This document shows positions 6,866 through 7,594 of a stretch of 7,594 nt of DNA, piece after piece. Position 1 is the stretch's first letter. Each line of letters starts with the position of its first letter. The translations under genes and the position numbers were made by a program. Source of the DNA: Dysgonamonadaceae bacterium (GTDB taxonomy: Bacteria > Bacteroidota > Bacteroidia > Bacteroidales > Azobacteroidaceae); assembly GCA_031287395.1 (NCBI GenBank), contig JAITTA010000099.1, positions 1 through 7,594 of the forward strand, written 5' to 3'. The notes beneath the pieces were generated by a model. It saw nothing but the letters and a program-made list of their open reading frames with translations. It made no database searches and was not told where the DNA came from.

Positions 6866-6883
6866 ATTTTTGGTACGATTTTT
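6866..6883 (+). repeat. 18-bp direct repeat, left copy
   Basis: ATTTTTGGTACGATTTTT; differs from the right copy at 7409-7426 only at position 9 (T versus C). It sits exactly at the left junction of the truncated transposase-like gene, 7 nt after the stop of the 129-residue gene. It may mark a deletion or insertion junction, or reflect chance in T-rich sequence. Confidence 0.6.
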
Positions 6884-7376
6884 CAATTTTGATTTTGTAC
6901 TGTTTGACAAGTTACCGGAATATCATCACGAGGTGAAGTTGATGCATATTCAAACGAAAACGGTATTTTATGATAAGTTGACGTATTTTTTTCTGGAACT
7001 GCCGAAATTCGACAAACGACAGGAAGAGTTGGCCTGTAATTTTGACCGTTGGGTTTATTTGTTGAAAAATTTACCGGGTATGTCCGGCCGTCCGGAAGCG
7101 TTACAGGGAAGAGTATTTGATATGTTGTTCAGGGCTGCGGAGATAGCCTGGTTTACACCAAAAGAGATGGAAAAGTACAATAAAAGTATATTGGAATACA
7201 GTGATGTCCGGGATGCCGTGGAATATGCCAGGGAAACCGGCAGGGAAGAAGGTGTCGAACAGGAAAAAATCCTCATAGCCCGGAAATGTCTGGAAAAGAA
7301 CATGCCCATTGACGACATTATAGACCTCACGGGATTATCCAAAGAACAAATTCTGGATTTAAGAGAAAAACGTTGA
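6870..7376 (+). pseudogene. 5'-truncated PDDEXK_2/Rpn-family transposase-like gene
   Basis: The readable frame runs from a TTG at 6870 (in-frame TGA just before, at 6864-6866) to the TGA at 7374-7376, about 168 residues. It matches only the C-terminal half of PD-(D/E)XK nuclease family transposase proteins (Rpn/PDDEXK_2): LPEYHHEVKLMHIQTKTVFYDKLTYFFLELPKF, then a helical region with RPEALQGRVFDMLFRAAEIAWFTPKE, the charged REEG linker (GREEGVEQEK) and the terminal helix-turn-helix-like segment MPIDDIIDLTGLSKEQILDL. Intact members are near 300 residues and carry the nuclease core upstream; that part is missing here, replaced by the tail of the unrelated 129-residue gene. There is no good start codon or leader, although the remaining frame is undamaged, which suggests a recent truncation or some retained expression. 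Such genes are multicopy in Bacteroidales and have been linked to recombination. Confidence 0.8.
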
Positions 7377-7408
7377 CCCGTCGGGGTGATTCTTACGATT
7401 GCCCTGGA

Positions 7409-7426
7409 ATTTTTGGCACGATTTTT
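7409..7426 (+). repeat. 18-bp direct repeat, right copy
   Basis: ATTTTTGGCACGATTTTT, the partner of 6866-6883 with one mismatch, lying 33 nt after the stop of the truncated transposase-like gene. TTGGCACG followed by ATTTTTTC also resembles a sigma-54 -24/-12 site (consensus TGGCACG-N4-TTGC), but the -12 part reads TTTC, lacking the near-invariant G. That reading is weak. Confidence 0.55.
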
Positions 7427-7448
7427 TCTGTTTCTAGAAAAAAATAGT

Positions 7449-7456
7449 TACATTTG
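7449..7456 (+). promoter_or_regulatory. candidate -7 promoter element for the rightmost gene
   Basis: TACATTTG followed by C, identical to the ilvE -7 element and an exact TAnnTTTG match. The -33 region is poor (TCTG at 7427-7430, 18 nt upstream). The expected transcript start is near 7461-7465, about 20 nt before the ATG at 7481. The rest of 7377-7480 contains no gene; it includes a TTTCTAGAAA palindrome at 7431-7440. Confidence 0.5.
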
Positions 7457-7480
7457 CTGAATATTTACACAACATAATCC

Positions 7481-7594
<114 letters not shown>

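Noticed and set aside
7377..7386. CCCG/CGGG mini-hairpin after the truncated transposase-like gene as a terminator
   Set aside because: Only three or four pairs with a tiny loop and no following T-run.
7431..7440. TTTCTAGAAA palindrome as an operator
   Set aside because: Ten bases of AT-rich symmetry with no extension; too easily random to claim.

Overview
The window looks like chromosomal DNA of a Bacteroidales bacterium. GC content is moderate, several promoter-like sites match the Bacteroidetes -7 consensus TAnnTTTG, start codons mostly lack Shine-Dalgarno sequences, and the gene families (RicT next to holB, a DUF6599-like protein after a Tat-exported Fe-S aldo/keto reductase, a PDDEXK_2/Rpn-type transposase tail) fit that order. 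Genus cannot be fixed from sequence alone; an Odoribacteraceae/Parabacteroides-like background is only a guess.

Left half, minus strand (1-3202): a three-gene run reads metF (methylenetetrahydrofolate reductase), holB (clamp-loader delta prime), then ricT (PSP1-domain protein, running off the left edge). metF and holB are 2 nt apart and probably cotranscribed. ricT is separated by a 108-nt spacer with a long imperfect inverted repeat, and it appears to have its own promoter at the end of holB. A 138-nt divergent region (3203-3340) separates metF from the plus-strand genes and holds two back-to-back promoter candidates that overlap, followed by a strong dyad at the likely 5' end of the ilvE transcript.

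Right half, plus strand (3341-6859): ilvE (branched-chain aminotransferase), a Tat-exported aldo/keto reductase with two C-terminal CX2CX2CX3C clusters, a secreted DUF6599-like protein 7 nt downstream, and a 129-residue unrecognised protein that overlaps it by 4 nt. The last three look like one translationally coupled unit. The 129-residue gene contains a perfect 12-bp inverted repeat with a 3-nt loop inside its coding sequence.

Right end (6860-7594): a 5'-truncated PDDEXK_2/Rpn-like gene has lost its nuclease core and is flanked by an 18-bp direct repeat with one mismatch. A new promoter candidate follows, then the beginning of an open reading frame (ATG at 7481, alternative ATG at 7559) that runs straight into a 31-nt AG dinucleotide tract at the window edge. 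If the tract is genuine and not an assembly end artefact, this has the layout of a phase-variable (contingency) locus, and it is the most interesting feature here.
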